A stretch of 64,000 bases of DNA from Nereocystis luetkeana (taxonomy: Eukaryota; Sar; Phaeophyceae; Laminariales; Laminariaceae), in the NCBI GenBank assembly GCA_031213475.1, contig JARUPZ010000002.1, positions 7,984,830 to 8,048,829 of the forward strand, in the 5' to 3' direction. The translations under genes were made by a program, and so were the position numbers. Below the pieces are notes generated by a model that did no database searches, had not been told where the DNA came from, and saw nothing but the letters and a program-made list of their open reading frames with translations. How positions within the stretch are numbered: position 1 is the stretch's first letter; each line of letters starts with the position of its first letter. Shown here piece after piece: positions 24,501 through 38,200 of this stretch.

Positions 24501-27500
24501 TGTGCAGCAGCTGGTTTGACGGTTTTTGAGGGTTGTACCGACAATGCTCGCGGCTCGAAAGCGTTCGATTTCTCGGTATCACAAAATGCACCGTAGCAAT
24601 CATCATCCGTGCGTACACTTCGTTGAACCAACATTCCACAGATGCTCCGAGTATACTCGATACTCCGAGGATACTCGATACTCCGAGGATACTCCGAGTA
24701 CTCCGAGTATTAGAGTACTGGTGGCCTAAGTACTCGGAGTACTGCGAGTGTGAGCAGTGCTGAAGGCCCAAATACTCCGAGTACTAGGAGTATGAGCAGT
24801 ACTTATACTCGAGTACAAGCAGTACCCGGAGTACAAACATCTAAATTTCTTGGAGTACTCCGAGTGTCGCGAGTATTGAACCCAGGAATACTTCATCGTC
24901 CGAGTTAAATACCCGGAGTACCTTGGAGTATAAAACCCTGAAATACTCCGAGTATTACTCGTACCTCGGAATGTGAAACCCCGAAATACTCCGAGTATTG
25001 AAGTTTTCGCGGTATGAAATGCCCAAGTACTCCGAGTACTTAAAGTAGGAGCAGTACGAGATCCCCAAATACTTCAAGTACAACGAATATTCCGGAGTAA
25101 TGAACCCCAAAATACTCGGAGTACAGCAGTATTTCAGAGTATCGAACCCCAAAATACTCCGAGTACAAGCAGTAATGAGAGCGATCATACCCGAAATATT
25201 CCGAGTACGAGCAGTATCCCGGAGTATCAAGCCCTGACATACTCCGAGTACACGAAGTACCTGAAGTAGTTCATCTCCGATACTCGTTACTTTACTCCAA
25301 GGTACTCGGAGCATCTATCTGCACCTTCCCATATTGATAACTTACGAACATCGTCTGGCCTTTGCTCAGGACGACCCAATCCGGCACACTCTTCTGTCAA
25401 TGGCCACCATAATTACAGCCGTTCTTCGTCCAGATACGTCTCGTACGGCATTTACATTTTGCGATACCACTGCTGCTACCGTCTCCATCATCCTCGTGTT
25501 TGTGATGAAGTAAGTTCGACATCGTTTTCATTTCATTATCCTACCAGCACGGTCGTCTGACCTCTGCTCTGACACCTCGATTTAACACGCCCCATCCTCT
25601 CGGTTAAAGTGATAATATTGACGACCGTTCATTCGAATATTTCGGCGTCCGATCCTGCGGGCACTCCTTGCACCCGTGGCATTTGGATGTTTAGTACTAG
25701 TCGCACTCGCACTTACTCGCAACATTCAGGCAGAATTTCGAGGTTTGAAGTTGAGTACTGCTCACACTCGCAGTCACTCGCAATGTTCAGGCCGCAAGCA
25801 CCCTAATATCGTGGTCTCAGCATTCAGAGTACGAAATTTGCTCGATACGGAAACAGTCGATACTCCGAGTGTGGTCCCTCTGCTGTGCGTGTATCGTATT
25901 ACCCGCTGATTGTATTGCATCGCACTGCTGCAACCAACGACTAATAAAGTTGCAGTGTGAGATTTCAGAGAGGGAGCAAGCACATCAAATAAATATTGCA
26001 CAATTCATACTTTTTGTAACGCTTATTGAGGTCCTACATAAAGTGACTTATAAAGTGGTTTTCATGAATATATAGCACGGGGCCACAATTAATGTCCTAC
26101 CTATGTAGGTATTGACTCACCTATTATACCCCCTATAGTATCTACAGAAATCTGGCCCGACCGCCGTGGGGGCGGGAGGGCCTTTTATTCCCTAGTAACT
26201 TTTTTTTGTGTAGGATCGACTATCTCGTTCAGGTTCGACGGGATTTCGCTGTTTCCTACGCAGTTCGATTTTTGAGCTTCGGGCTTTGACCCGATCGCAT
26301 TGTTCAGATATATGTGAATTTGACAAATCGAAACAGTCGTCCATAGGCACGATAACACACAGATTTAGTTGTGCTTGCAGAGATTGGAGCAAACGCCGAG
26401 ACCAACTGCTGTTGTGGCCTGGCGCCGCCAAGAGGCGCGCTGAGGCGCTGCACTGCACGTAGGATCCAAGCGTCCGAGCCCACGCTGACTGCCTCAGGTC
26501 TGGCGGCAAATAGACGTCCCGAGTGTGCTGGAGTCAACCTGTCTTGGTATTTTGAATTGTGACACAATGCGACTGACTGCTGCTGCTGCTGCTGCTGCTG
26601 CTCCTCCTGTAGCCTACGAGTACGTATCCACGGAGAGGTGGGCGCCGAGTGCGCTTCTCTTGGTGTCTAGGCCCCAACCCGCGCCAGCCGACCTTAGTCT
26701 GGTCACGAAGAGACGCGCCACCCGCCGACTGCGCGTCGGGCGCGACGCAACGTCGCTATTCAGCTACTAGGTCACCATCCAACTCGTCGATCGTCCTGCT
26801 GCTACTTGCTGTTGTAGATAACATCTTGAATTTCGAGACTGCCATTTTTCGATTTGAAAATCTGATGACCCAGGTCGTAGGATTTTGGGCCCAAATCTGA
26901 CGACTTGGGTCATCGGATTCTCAAATTGAAAAAAATCCGGTCAGATTTTGCATATTCGGACTGCATAAGCAGATGCTTTCATTTTTGGGATCGAAAAATA
27001 CAAATCTGAACCTCGAAATCGAACCGCATAGGAAACAGCTTGAGTCCGATTGTGAGCATGTCCAGCTTTTGTTTTTTTTCGGCTAATGTTTATCTGATTT
27101 TTTAAATCATGAATTAAGTGTGAGATTTTTTTATGGGCATTAGACCTATGCCAATGGTACAGCGAAGTTGCAATAAAAAGGTTGAATTTCAAAGATACCC
27201 GCCAAAAAAAACAGAACACGCTTCCTATGGGCCACGTAAAAAAAAAAACAAGTTCCTAACTTTTGGAAAAGCCCGAAAAAGCAAGTCTGGGGCCGATGTT
27301 GGGCCAACATCGGCTTGAGAAAAACTCAGGCCGATCTTTGGTTCGAAGCAGCGAGATTCCGAGCCCTCGACAGACATCGATCAACAAAACCAACGATTGC
27401 GCTCGTTAGGGGCTCCGACCCACCCTAGGGTCACCGTCTTCACACCATGGCCGGTGTCATGTGGCGGCAGCTGACCAGGCGTGTGATAAAAAAACATTTG

Positions 27501-29178
27501 GCCGCTGGTTTGCACAAAACAGAAGACAAAACTTCTCCATCCGTCTCGAATGGCAAAAAATAGACTTTTTTTCAGGTTTGGGAGGATACCGTAGGACGCC
27601 GCCGGCAAGCTCTCACCCCCTACGTAGACCATGGATCCACCTGATATCTTCGAGGCCGTCATCTATATTCGTTGGGCTTGCCAGATACCGAGTGGGTTGG
27701 CCGTGGGCTGAGTCTATGTGGAGATCGAGCGTCGATCGTCGCACGAGCTGGTTTCGATCACCGTGTTGACAATTTGCGACCAGAAAAACACAAATTGCGC
27801 CGCCTGCAGCCGTTGGGGGAAAAAAAAGAAAAAATCAAACTTTTTTCTCTCTTTTTCCCACAGCGGCGGTACGAGAAATTTTTCGCCTGTTTTTTTAAAG
27901 CGATATATTTGAAAAAAAAAAATTGAACTTCGCGTTTCCATTGGCATAGGTCTTAGTGTGGATTTTCGTTATCTTGGATCAAGTGTCGAGAAAATTATTT
28001 CAAAGTTAGTGTGAGGGGGCAAAGAAAGCAAATAACGCAGAGAAAGCAATTCCTTCTCCGAGAAAAAAGTGTGGCACCATAAGCAAGCACGCAAAGAAAC
28101 TAAAGAACGCAAAGAAACCAAAGAACGCAAAGAAAGCAAAGATCGTAGAAGCGACAATTATTCGTCGTAGACTCGCTGATCGTGAGGCAGGTCTTTATGA
28201 TCAAGTCAAAAAAATGACGAACGTCAGTAAGTTCATTTTCATATTTCGTATTAAGGAGTATCAGGTACGTATTATTAATCTTAATAGTAGCAAAACACCA
28301 TGTAAGAATGAATGTGGTGGAGGTTGATGGTCTGTGCAGACGGACCAGCGCAGAGGAAAAGTTGCATACCAGGAATACACAGACAGCACGCGACAGCAAT
28401 TAAGAATCTCTCTTGTTCTGGCCGCGGCTTTTGTGATGTCAGCACTGGGCACAGGCTCTCAAATTCTACTACCTGGTATGTAGGATTTAGATTGGCGTCC
28501 TCGCTGCTCGCTGAGCACAAATGATTATTAATAGCTGTAAATTACCATGCAAACAATTTTTTCAGGCTGAAATTCTACCAAATTGTTGCCACATATAGCG
28601 TACGTACTGCGGTACTCGTACATTGTTGTTGTTGTTGTTGTTACCTGGTACTGATTGCTGCCCGGCAGCGGTACTGCCCTACAACGCCGAACAAAGCCGG
28701 TGGGTCTGGCCTTAGAACTATGGTCTCGTGATGAGCAATTGCTGACAACGTAGTTGTGTGCTTCTCAATAGTAGGGTTTTTGAGCTCGGTACTCGGTGTT
28801 ATCGGGACTACGTAACTCGTAGTGATTACCTGGTACGTCGTATGATGAACGCTGTTGCCTTCCAGGTTTGATTTTGCCGGGTGCGGTGGATCCGGAGGTG
28901 ACTGGAAGTACGCAGGCTACGATGTGAGTAGTGTGAATAGAAATGGTACCTACAAGCAAGCAGTGGTACAACTACTGCTGTAGCGCACGATAGTAAGTTT
29001 TGAGCAGCGATTGTTACTATAGTAGACGGACACCTGCTACAACAGTTGTAGCGCGTATGCGCGCATGCATGCACTTAGTCCAAGAACCAAGCGCCGTCGC
29101 GTTGTTCGTACTGGTGCTATAACGCCGACCGATGGCATCCGCTTTTGTTTCGCGAGCGTCTCTGCGTAGTCCTCGCTC

Positions 29179-29212
<34 letters not shown>

Positions 29213-32200
29213 AACTTACACCATGGTATTTACAAGGCCGTTGACTCGTCGGCATGTCTTCCCAACCCAGCCCACGGACGGTACCATCACGGACGGTACA
29301 ACCGTCGAAAAATGAAACTTGTGCTTTTTGGAGATCGGCCGTCCAGAGCTCCGTGATCTGTTGCAGACATTCATCAGGACATGCCGCATGTCATTATTAA
29401 TAGTTTTTCTCTGAACGGAAGAAAACAGGGTTGGGTAAAGTTATCTAATGCTGGGATTCATCGTGGTACGGCTTTGTTATAACGTACCTTGGGTATTCGT
29501 TGTCGTGTTTTCTGTGCGCAATCCCATAGAGGGAACTAGGTGACTTGCGAGCAATTGTCCTGGGTCTACGGAAGCTCGGGTGGAGTGTTGACTGCGTTCT
29601 GGGACATTCTAAGGGTAAGTGGCGGGTTGCGGGGCCGATGTTGGGGATCGTCGAATTGATTTGATTGATGACATAGACCATAGAGATTTGTTTGTTGGAG
29701 AGCTGTACTCGTAAGTCTGGCGAGTTATGTGTACGATAATTCCTGTGTGTCGGCAATCGTAAATGTTTTTTTGCCAAACTAAGGTATACGTTGTCAGATT
29801 TGTGCCAAAACAGGTACACATTACTGTAAACACAAATTCAAGTCACCCCTGCCATTGGCCAGCCTCGCATCGTACCTGTTTTTGGCTTGAAACTGGCTAC
29901 AGGTCGAACATCCGGATGTGTCTATATTTTGTCTATTATAGCTTTCAACTGCTTTTGCCTGATTTTCAGCCAATCAGAGAGGCCATACATACACTTTTTT
30001 TTATCTGCACATGCGATTTCCGGTCCCTCGGTTGCAATTATAGTGTCTAAACTCTGCACGTACGTATCCGGTACATGGCTGATATTTTGTTTTCTTCTCT
30101 GGGGTGGACGATGTGCTGCTTCAGTTGTTATGAAGTGTACTGTTGTTTTACGGCATCGTGGGCACAGAGGGCAGTCCGACTGCTTCACCCCGCGTCGAGG
30201 TGGCCCCAGGTTTCGTACGGCAAATAGCTTCGCGCCGAGCAGGCGGTTCCGCGAGGATCGTCGAGGGTCTCCAAAGCTGGCAACGCGGGGGAGGTGCCAG
30301 AACAAATAATCTCGGAGCGCCCGCCGTGGCGGAACCAACCAAGCCTGGTGACCTTCTTCAGGTCCAAGTGGAGCCCGTGGTGCCTATACCCTGAAGAAAA
30401 CGAAACTATTAAGATTTCGGAGTCCACACGGTCGACGTTCAGGCGCCAAAAAAAAATGTTTGTAATTTCTCAATCGCCAGGAACACCGCTCGTGGCGTGT
30501 GCTTTTTACTTGGTCTCAGTAGGTAGCTGTTTTTGGCTCGAACAGAACAGGTGTACCTGATTTGCCAAAACAAGCATTGTAAATTGTTCCGTTTGCCGAC
30601 GAGATGCCTGACACAATTATTACCGGTACCTGGTTCGTTCTACGGTACCCTCAGGTATGCAATAGTGGTGATCCCGTGGTATGGCATACCTGGTACTTTA
30701 CAAGGCGCGTACGGCTATCAGGCGACCTAAATTGGCTTGAAACGACTACTGCTGTAGGAGCTTAAACAAGGCGAGTCGCCTTATATAGGTACCGCACCTA
30801 TGATATATAGGGCGACACAGGGCGACTCGCCCTGTATTCGTAGGTACTATTGGCAGTGCCTACCAGGTATTTAAGACGGGCGATCGCCTTATTCAGACTA
30901 CTCCGACACGGAAAAAGTACCAAGTCACCCTCCGACACGGCCCCTTCTCTCGCCACACAAGCAGTCCAATGTTTTCGCAACTGCTACTACAGCTCTCTCC
31001 GTGCAATATATACGGTTCTTCAGATAGGTCGGCGACCTTCGACCAGCTGGAAGAGTAAGCACGCCGAAGCCAGCAGCAACGACGAGGCGCCATTCGCCCC
31101 CCCCCTCCCCCCCCACTTCCCCCCCCGTTTCAAATCCATCCCTCCTCGAAGACGAAACTCACTACCTGGTACCTCACATAATCATACACCCCCCCCCCCC
31201 CCCCATTTTATATAAGATGGGTTGGCGTCGTTGGCAACGACACTGTAAAACATGCCGCTCACTACGCGAGCTAGACAACCAGGGTACCGTTTATTTATTT
31301 ATTTATTTTTGGCGGTCACCCACAACCGGTTGTCGAGTTAGATCATTTGTGCGAGGTAAAGAACCTTTACTTCGCACAATTGGGAATGATCGCATCACGT
31401 AGTGCTCTAGGTAAGGCACCCAAGAGGCAGTTACATAGTACTCCCATTGCTGTCTCTGGAAATGCCTACACCGGAAATTAAATCAACTCATTGAAGCTGT
31501 CGTCCATATGCAAGTCCGCCTCGCAAGCGGTTCTTAGTAGGATGCAACTCACCCTTCATGCGACACGCCAGACACCTCACGGCGCTTCGCGCTTGGTGCA
31601 AGCAATGTCTGCCTGGCCGGTGAAAACCCGACATGCTCCGTCCCGGCATTGTAGGGATGCGAGGGTCTATGGTCATACGACAATGGCCATGCATGAGATC
31701 GAGTACATCCCTCCTATCGAGTACACCCCCCCCCCCCCCCATTTCTTCCCCCCGTTCAAACCCATCTCTCTTCCCGAGCCGCCTCTACCGCGCCCATGAA
31801 TTATTTTTTGTCTAGGATGAAGTATGGTACTCGAAGAATTTGGTGTGATGGCCAGCGTGTGATTCCGGTGCTGTGAGAAGGAATATATGATACCGGTGTA
31901 TTATCATTACATTATTACATTATTAATAGTATTTCCTCTCACTGCGTACCGCTTTTATTGTATATAACCTCAGGCAAGTGGTTCCACACCTTACTCGACG
32001 ATTGGACCCGAAAAATAAAAAGGGTTGGTGCAACGTAAAAAACAAACCCATGGTGGTACGTGTCACGTGTCGCGAATCCAAAAAAATCGCGAAACCTCTT
32101 GACCGCCAATAAATACGTAGGAAAGTTAGTCGGCCGGGTGGCTCTGCGCGGCTGCAAGAGCGAGGACCTTGAGTTCCCCCCCCCCTTCAGCATCACCCGT

Positions 32201-35200
32201 CTACGCCGGCCACAAACTGGCTTCCGTGGGGGCATATCCCTGGGGAAGAGATCGGCTAAACAAGTGGGCGTTCACCGTGCATCGCAGAGCAAAAACTATT
32301 TGCAGATCGTGTTCGGGAATCGCGATGGCGGTGCTGATGTTTTCGTAGCTCGTAGTGCCTAAGTGTGCCCGTGTCTTCGGCGTTCTTCATTATATCCAGG
32401 GCTTTTTGTACTCAAGTGCAAGTAAGATGCTGAAACAAATGGCAATAGTCCATTGAAAGTAGCGGACTTCATTGTATATGCTGTTGAGTCCACACCTGCC
32501 CTCTACCGTAGATTCTCTCCATGTGACGCTGCGGAACTGGACGTCAAGCTCGCGAGAAGAAACATGCCCTGGGAACACGATGGAACACACGTGCTCTCGC
32601 AGCGCCAAAACTGAAAATTGGCACGAAGTAAGGTGCTGTGTTTATTTACTACATGGCTGAGTAGCACCTGCGCCTTATGTAGGTGTTTTTCGGCTATTAG
32701 GCGAATAGGGCTATAAGGAGACTTCGAGCGGCTTGCCACTATTAATAGGTCGCCTTTTGACGGAACCACCACTGTAATACGATACCACATTACACGTCCG
32801 TGGTACCTGGTTCAATGTATAGTCTACGTACGTACTGACTCGGTATATATCAAGGCCTATCGGGAGATGATAACCACGATCATACTGACGCACAAATAAT
32901 AAAATTCACTTTTTGGACGAAGTTAAGAAATTCCGATCACTAGATAACCGAGAGTGGGCTCGTTGTGGTGACTCTCACATAAGAAATAGCGATAAAGAAA
33001 GAACGACCTACAAGCCGAGTTGTAAAGAGAAAAAGGCGTTTTCGGGACGGTGCAGATGAGGTGGTGGGTGAATCCAAGTTGTGCTATATGCTATTTCTAT
33101 TTTGTATGGGTAAAAGCGCCAAGGGTAGCGTACACTCTGCAGCAAGCTACTAATAGTCGGTTGCTGGCGGCTGCTGGCCATGGAACATTTCCCTTTCCAA
33201 ATAACCACCAGCGATCAGAAGGTAATCGTGTAAGAAAAAACGCGTTTCGACAGTTTTCGTGGATAAGAAGCCGGGTATACGTAGGAAAAAAGTGATTTGG
33301 CCTTGACAAAAAAACACGAATATTTGTGAGGCTCACTCAAAATGGATGTTCCTTGTTGCTGGTTAACCAGCCTATACTGCTGCTGTAGTCATCCGTTTTT
33401 TATAGATAGATATGATGCTATACACTAGAAATATCAGACTACTAATATTACTTGTATATACAACATCAGTATTGCAAACCAGGCTCGCCGAACGTCCTGC
33501 CCCGCCTGAACGAGCACGATCACCCACCCTATCCTCAACACATCCTCAACCCTAACCCTCACCAAAGCCGACACATTTAACATGTGACACATGTGAAGGT
33601 GAAAGCGGGCAAACAAATGGGGGGGGGGGATGACGGTTGTATACCATCACATGGCGCAGGTTTAGACTGCTGTATTTTGGTCGTTTGCCATGCTCACGGG
33701 GTTGGTTTCAGGCCGGAACAGACCATGCGCAGGTTTGAAGAATATATTCCATACCAGGGGTATTCCATACATAATCAATCGTGTTCACCACCATGCCTTC
33801 CATCCATACATGTCTGTTTGAGGGACCTTCGTTGTGCTCATGCGTTGACCTGGCTCCTTGTCAGATATTAATAGTACATTCGCATACGTATATATAAAGC
33901 CGGTTGCCCCGGTGGTTCAAGTCGTTAACCTCGAATTCTACTTGTGTTTTGAGTCCTGGGTTCGAGCCCCAGGTGGGTCGGACATTTGACTTCATTTGCA
34001 AAAATAAAAATAAAAAGGATTCAATTGTTGAGAGCGCCTTGCAGCGTGGGTAGGCACAATTCGATGCGAGTCGACGAGGGAAGAAAAGGCTGAAATCTTC
34101 TCGCGATAAAAAATGAAGGCACGTACCGTAGCGGGAAGGGGGTAGCTATGTGACCCCGGATCTGAGTTACGAGTTGGAAGGAGAGAGAGAAGATGTGCGA
34201 AGATAATAAATGGGATGAGCAAAATATATACGGATATATATATATATATATATATATACCTCGTATACGAATATGTTTTTCGTTGCTGCCCTTAGATGTC
34301 GATGTACCAGGTATAATACCTGGTATCTGGTATATATAAACCTGTTTAGATTCATATAAATGTAACGATAACCATACCCGGCCTGTACAGAATGTCGTTA
34401 CGGCCACCTGGGGATACCTCCGCAGACCGTACAGACCGGCCTCTGTACGTATGATATGAGTGTTCATGTTTCTCCCGCTAAACTACGTACGAGCATTAGG
34501 TGGAGATTTTTCCCCCCGCTATACTCTTGATAGCATCAATTGCACGGGGAGATTTTAAGAGCTGTTGTAGGTTGTTACTTATTACGTGAGATATGCCCGT
34601 TCAGGATGGATTCTGCTGTTCTTGGTGCCGAAGATGTCAGGAGACGGCACTTTTAGCTTTCGCCCCTTGACAGACACCAACTTTGCCTTGACTGCCTTGA
34701 CATACCTTGACTGACACCAAACTACTACCACTGTCTTGTGGGTTTCAGTGTGAAACCCTACCAAACTACTAGGGTTTAGTGTGGAATAGACCCCACCAAA
34801 CGATTTGGTTTTGATGTGGAACACTACTAATAGGCCCTATACCCTGGAAAGCACGCGTTTTGCCTTGCTTGACATGTCTTCCTCTCGTCTCCGTGTTGGT
34901 ACTTTGATTTAATTATGTATTTCACGTCCCGTTTATCATCTTCGCCCTTCTTGTTCTTTTTTATCTCTAGTCAATAGCATACTCTTAAACTCAGATCTGG
35001 GATCTTCAAGCAGGCTCTCTCACCTCCCCCCTCCCCACTACGGTTCGTGCCTTCATTCGGAACACTATAATGTTAGTAGGCCCTACATACACCCCTGGCA
35101 GCGCACGTTTTGCCTTGCTTGACATGCCCCCTTGCGGCTTTGCTTGGTATTTTATTTGCTACCAGGTATCTTTTTTCTTCCCACACGGCGCACGTTGTGC

Positions 35201-38200
35201 GTTGCTTGACATGCCTCCTTGCGTCTCTGTGCGGTACTTTATCTATCTTTTTTTCTTCTCTTTGCCCGTCTTTTCTCTCTCCCGTCCTATTAACAGCAGT
35301 CGTAACTCAGATCCGGGGTAACATTGCAGGCTCACCTCCCCCCCTCCCCCGTGCCCAATACGGTTCGTGTCTTGCATTTTTATCGCGAGAAGACTCCAGC
35401 CCTTTCTTCCCTCGTCGACTCGCGGTGGTACTGGCTGCCACTGGAAACACTGTTTTGCCGCCACTAGACATAAATTTCGTTTTGCACATTGTCAGATGCT
35501 TTCGTATTAGACGGCGCCATGTTCGATGTACTGCGTGGAGTGTTGTTGTCCGTGCGCTCTTAACCCTTTCAGTACCGCAGTCCCGTTTTGGGGACAAACT
35601 ACTTGAAATTTGAGTGGATTGTCCCCAAAACGGTACTGCAGTTCTATAAGGGGTAAGAGGCATGCCGTTAGTACCTCCGAGTGCGTGAGCATTTTGGGCT
35701 TCGCACGCGTTATACTACAGAGGTAAGACATTTCCGCTCAAGTGTTCTGGATGACGGGGTTCCTTATCCCCAAATCGTCGGAATGACAATCTTGTTTCGA
35801 AAAATGACGTTTTTGCATACTCGGGCCATGGCATTATTCATCGGGATGCAGTTTGATTTTTGTTGAAGTCGGTTTTCGGGTGAGGTATATGGAGCTCCTT
35901 AAGCGAGGGGCCTCAGAAAAAATAGGGTGGGCCTCTATCGTACAACGCCTCTTCGGTGTGTTGAATTTATTGGAGTGTTGTGCGTGCGCTCTCGAAGGCA
36001 TATCGTTGACATTTCTGAATAATCGGTGAGGTATATGGTGTGTGGAATAGGGAGTGTGGGCTTTTTTGGCGGCTAGGGCACAACGTGACACACGGTACGA
36101 TTGAATGAGCTAACTATTATGAAACTATTGTCTTTTTTGGCGCGCTGTCTTCGCGAAGGCTCGTTGGGTTATTCCACGTCACGTTTCATTGCGGTGTTTT
36201 GCGATGTATTGTGTTTTTTCAACCGAGCCAATGAATTGCCGTCTTAATGCAAACAACATTTGTTATACTCGTAACTCTTCCCGTATGGCACTATCAGCTA
36301 TCAGTGACTGTCACCGCTGTCATGGTATTGAACTCGCTTCAATGATGCGGGCGGCGTTAGCCGCAGAACCTTGTTATATGTCCATGTCGCATGTATTCGT
36401 ATTAATAAAATTTATAAAGAACAGCTATTTTAGCTGTGAGCTCGAGGATTTGGTCGAAACTCATATTTTCAAGCTGTGGTGTAGAGTTGCACTCCGTCTG
36501 ACTGAGAACCGGGTACCCGGAACCGTTGGAACCGAAATCGTCCCGGTCCAGCTCACGGAACCGCGGGTATTTGTACCGCGGGTACCCGGGTACCCGCCAA
36601 TTGTTCTATACGGAGGCCCCAAGACTGGGGTATACGTTGATTTACACTCCAGCGGCTGTGCCTCTAGACTCTTGCCTCTCGCCCCTGCAGACTACAGACC
36701 GAGAATAGAGAACACCCCTCTTAATACCTGCCTTGCCTACCACGCCGCCGCTCCAAAGCTACAAGGGGGGCAAATAGTGTATGCTAACCCGGGTACCCGT
36801 GTCCGCCTTACGACGCCGCCGCTCAAACGCGAAATGGGGAGCAAATAGTGTATGGTAAACCGGGTACCCAGGTACCCGGGTACCCGTGTCTGCCGGTACC
36901 CGGTTCCGGTTCCGCCTCAACCACCCCCCACCCGGTCGGGTACCCGGTTCCAAATTTTGAGGCCGGGGTGCAACTCTACTGCCTGTGGTGCGATCGCGCG
37001 TACTACGGGTTTTTTATGGTCTCGTGTAGGAAGGATGTATAATATACAAGGCGCTTCGCTCCGCGGGCGGCCTACGCCGCCCGCTACGCTCGCTCTCGAA
37101 GAATAAGTACATCGAATTACGCGAAGCGGACAGGAGATCGATGATGAGCATATTTTTTTATGATTGTTGTAGTTGCAAATTGGCGACTTGATAATGCCAA
37201 GAGTCACATGCCGTACGTACGTACGTACATACCCCAGGTAGGGTACTGATTTTCTTCTTTCGATATGCTGTATGATATGTACCTGGTATGTACGCACGTG
37301 CGAGAAAGCACAGCATGGCACCTGGTATGTACGCACGTGCGAGAAAGCACAGCATGGCACAGCAGCAGCACCGCAAAAACAATGAAGACGAAACCGAAAA
37401 AATCGGAAAGAGAAAAAAATCCCCGTCCCCTCTCATGTAATAATTGTCTGCCCCTGGAACACCTTGCACCTGTCAAAGAAGAAAAAAGAAAAAAAATGAA
37501 CAGCAGAGCTTCTCTCTCAGCCTCGTACGCCGCCCGCCCCTCTCTCGACCACCTCGCCACCGATTCGGTCCGGGTAAAGCTTTCCTCCCTTTCTGTCACA
37601 GTGATCCCCGTTACCCGCCCCGCGTGAAGCCCGGTGCTCACTGTGACCCTCGTTCGCCAGCTCGACGATGCCGATGGTCAGACGGGCGTTCGTCTCTGTG
37701 TATAGTTCAGCGTGGTCGCAAAAATAAGCGCCGCTTGAATGTTAGCTTGCAATCCCGAACGACCCTTATGGACTCGTACATACTCAGTCTATTTTTTCAC
37801 ATGGAGGCACGACAGAGCCCATTCATGCTTTCCTTCCTTGTGTCTCGAGGCACACACGACGCCTATCCACGAAAACGGCGCCCGCACTCCTTGCAACCCC
37901 CCCTCTACCCGCCAGCATCCGCCGACACCCGCGACGGCGCCGGGCTCGCCCGCGTCGCCGTGCTCCGACTACACACACGCACACGAAACGGAAGAAAAAA
38001 AAGGAAAAAATAACTGAAAGTGCAAAAGAAATTTCAACCAGCCGGTGGAAAAAAGCGAAAGAGAGCCTCCCAAACCGCTGAAAAAACAAAATCGACTATT
38101 TATTTTTCCGATATTTTTTTTCTATTGTTCCGGGGAAAAAAGTGCGGCTCGAGAAGAAAGCACGCAAAGGAAGCAAAGAACGCGAAGAAAGCAAGGGTCG

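Noticed and set aside
30143-30394. GC-rich ORFs inside the 10.1 kb intron
   Set aside because: Open on both strands, no domain, and not phase-compatible with the adjacent hydrolase exons, which already join directly.
33540-33562. CCCTAA-type telomere-like string (also at 18419)
   Set aside because: Only one or two units, and the 18.4 kb case is the edge of a MITE.
33895-33985. Functional tRNA gene (also considered at 47575 and 48360)
   Set aside because: A good T-arm-like hairpin is present, but acceptor and anticodon stems do not fold convincingly and the sequence is part of a repeated element.
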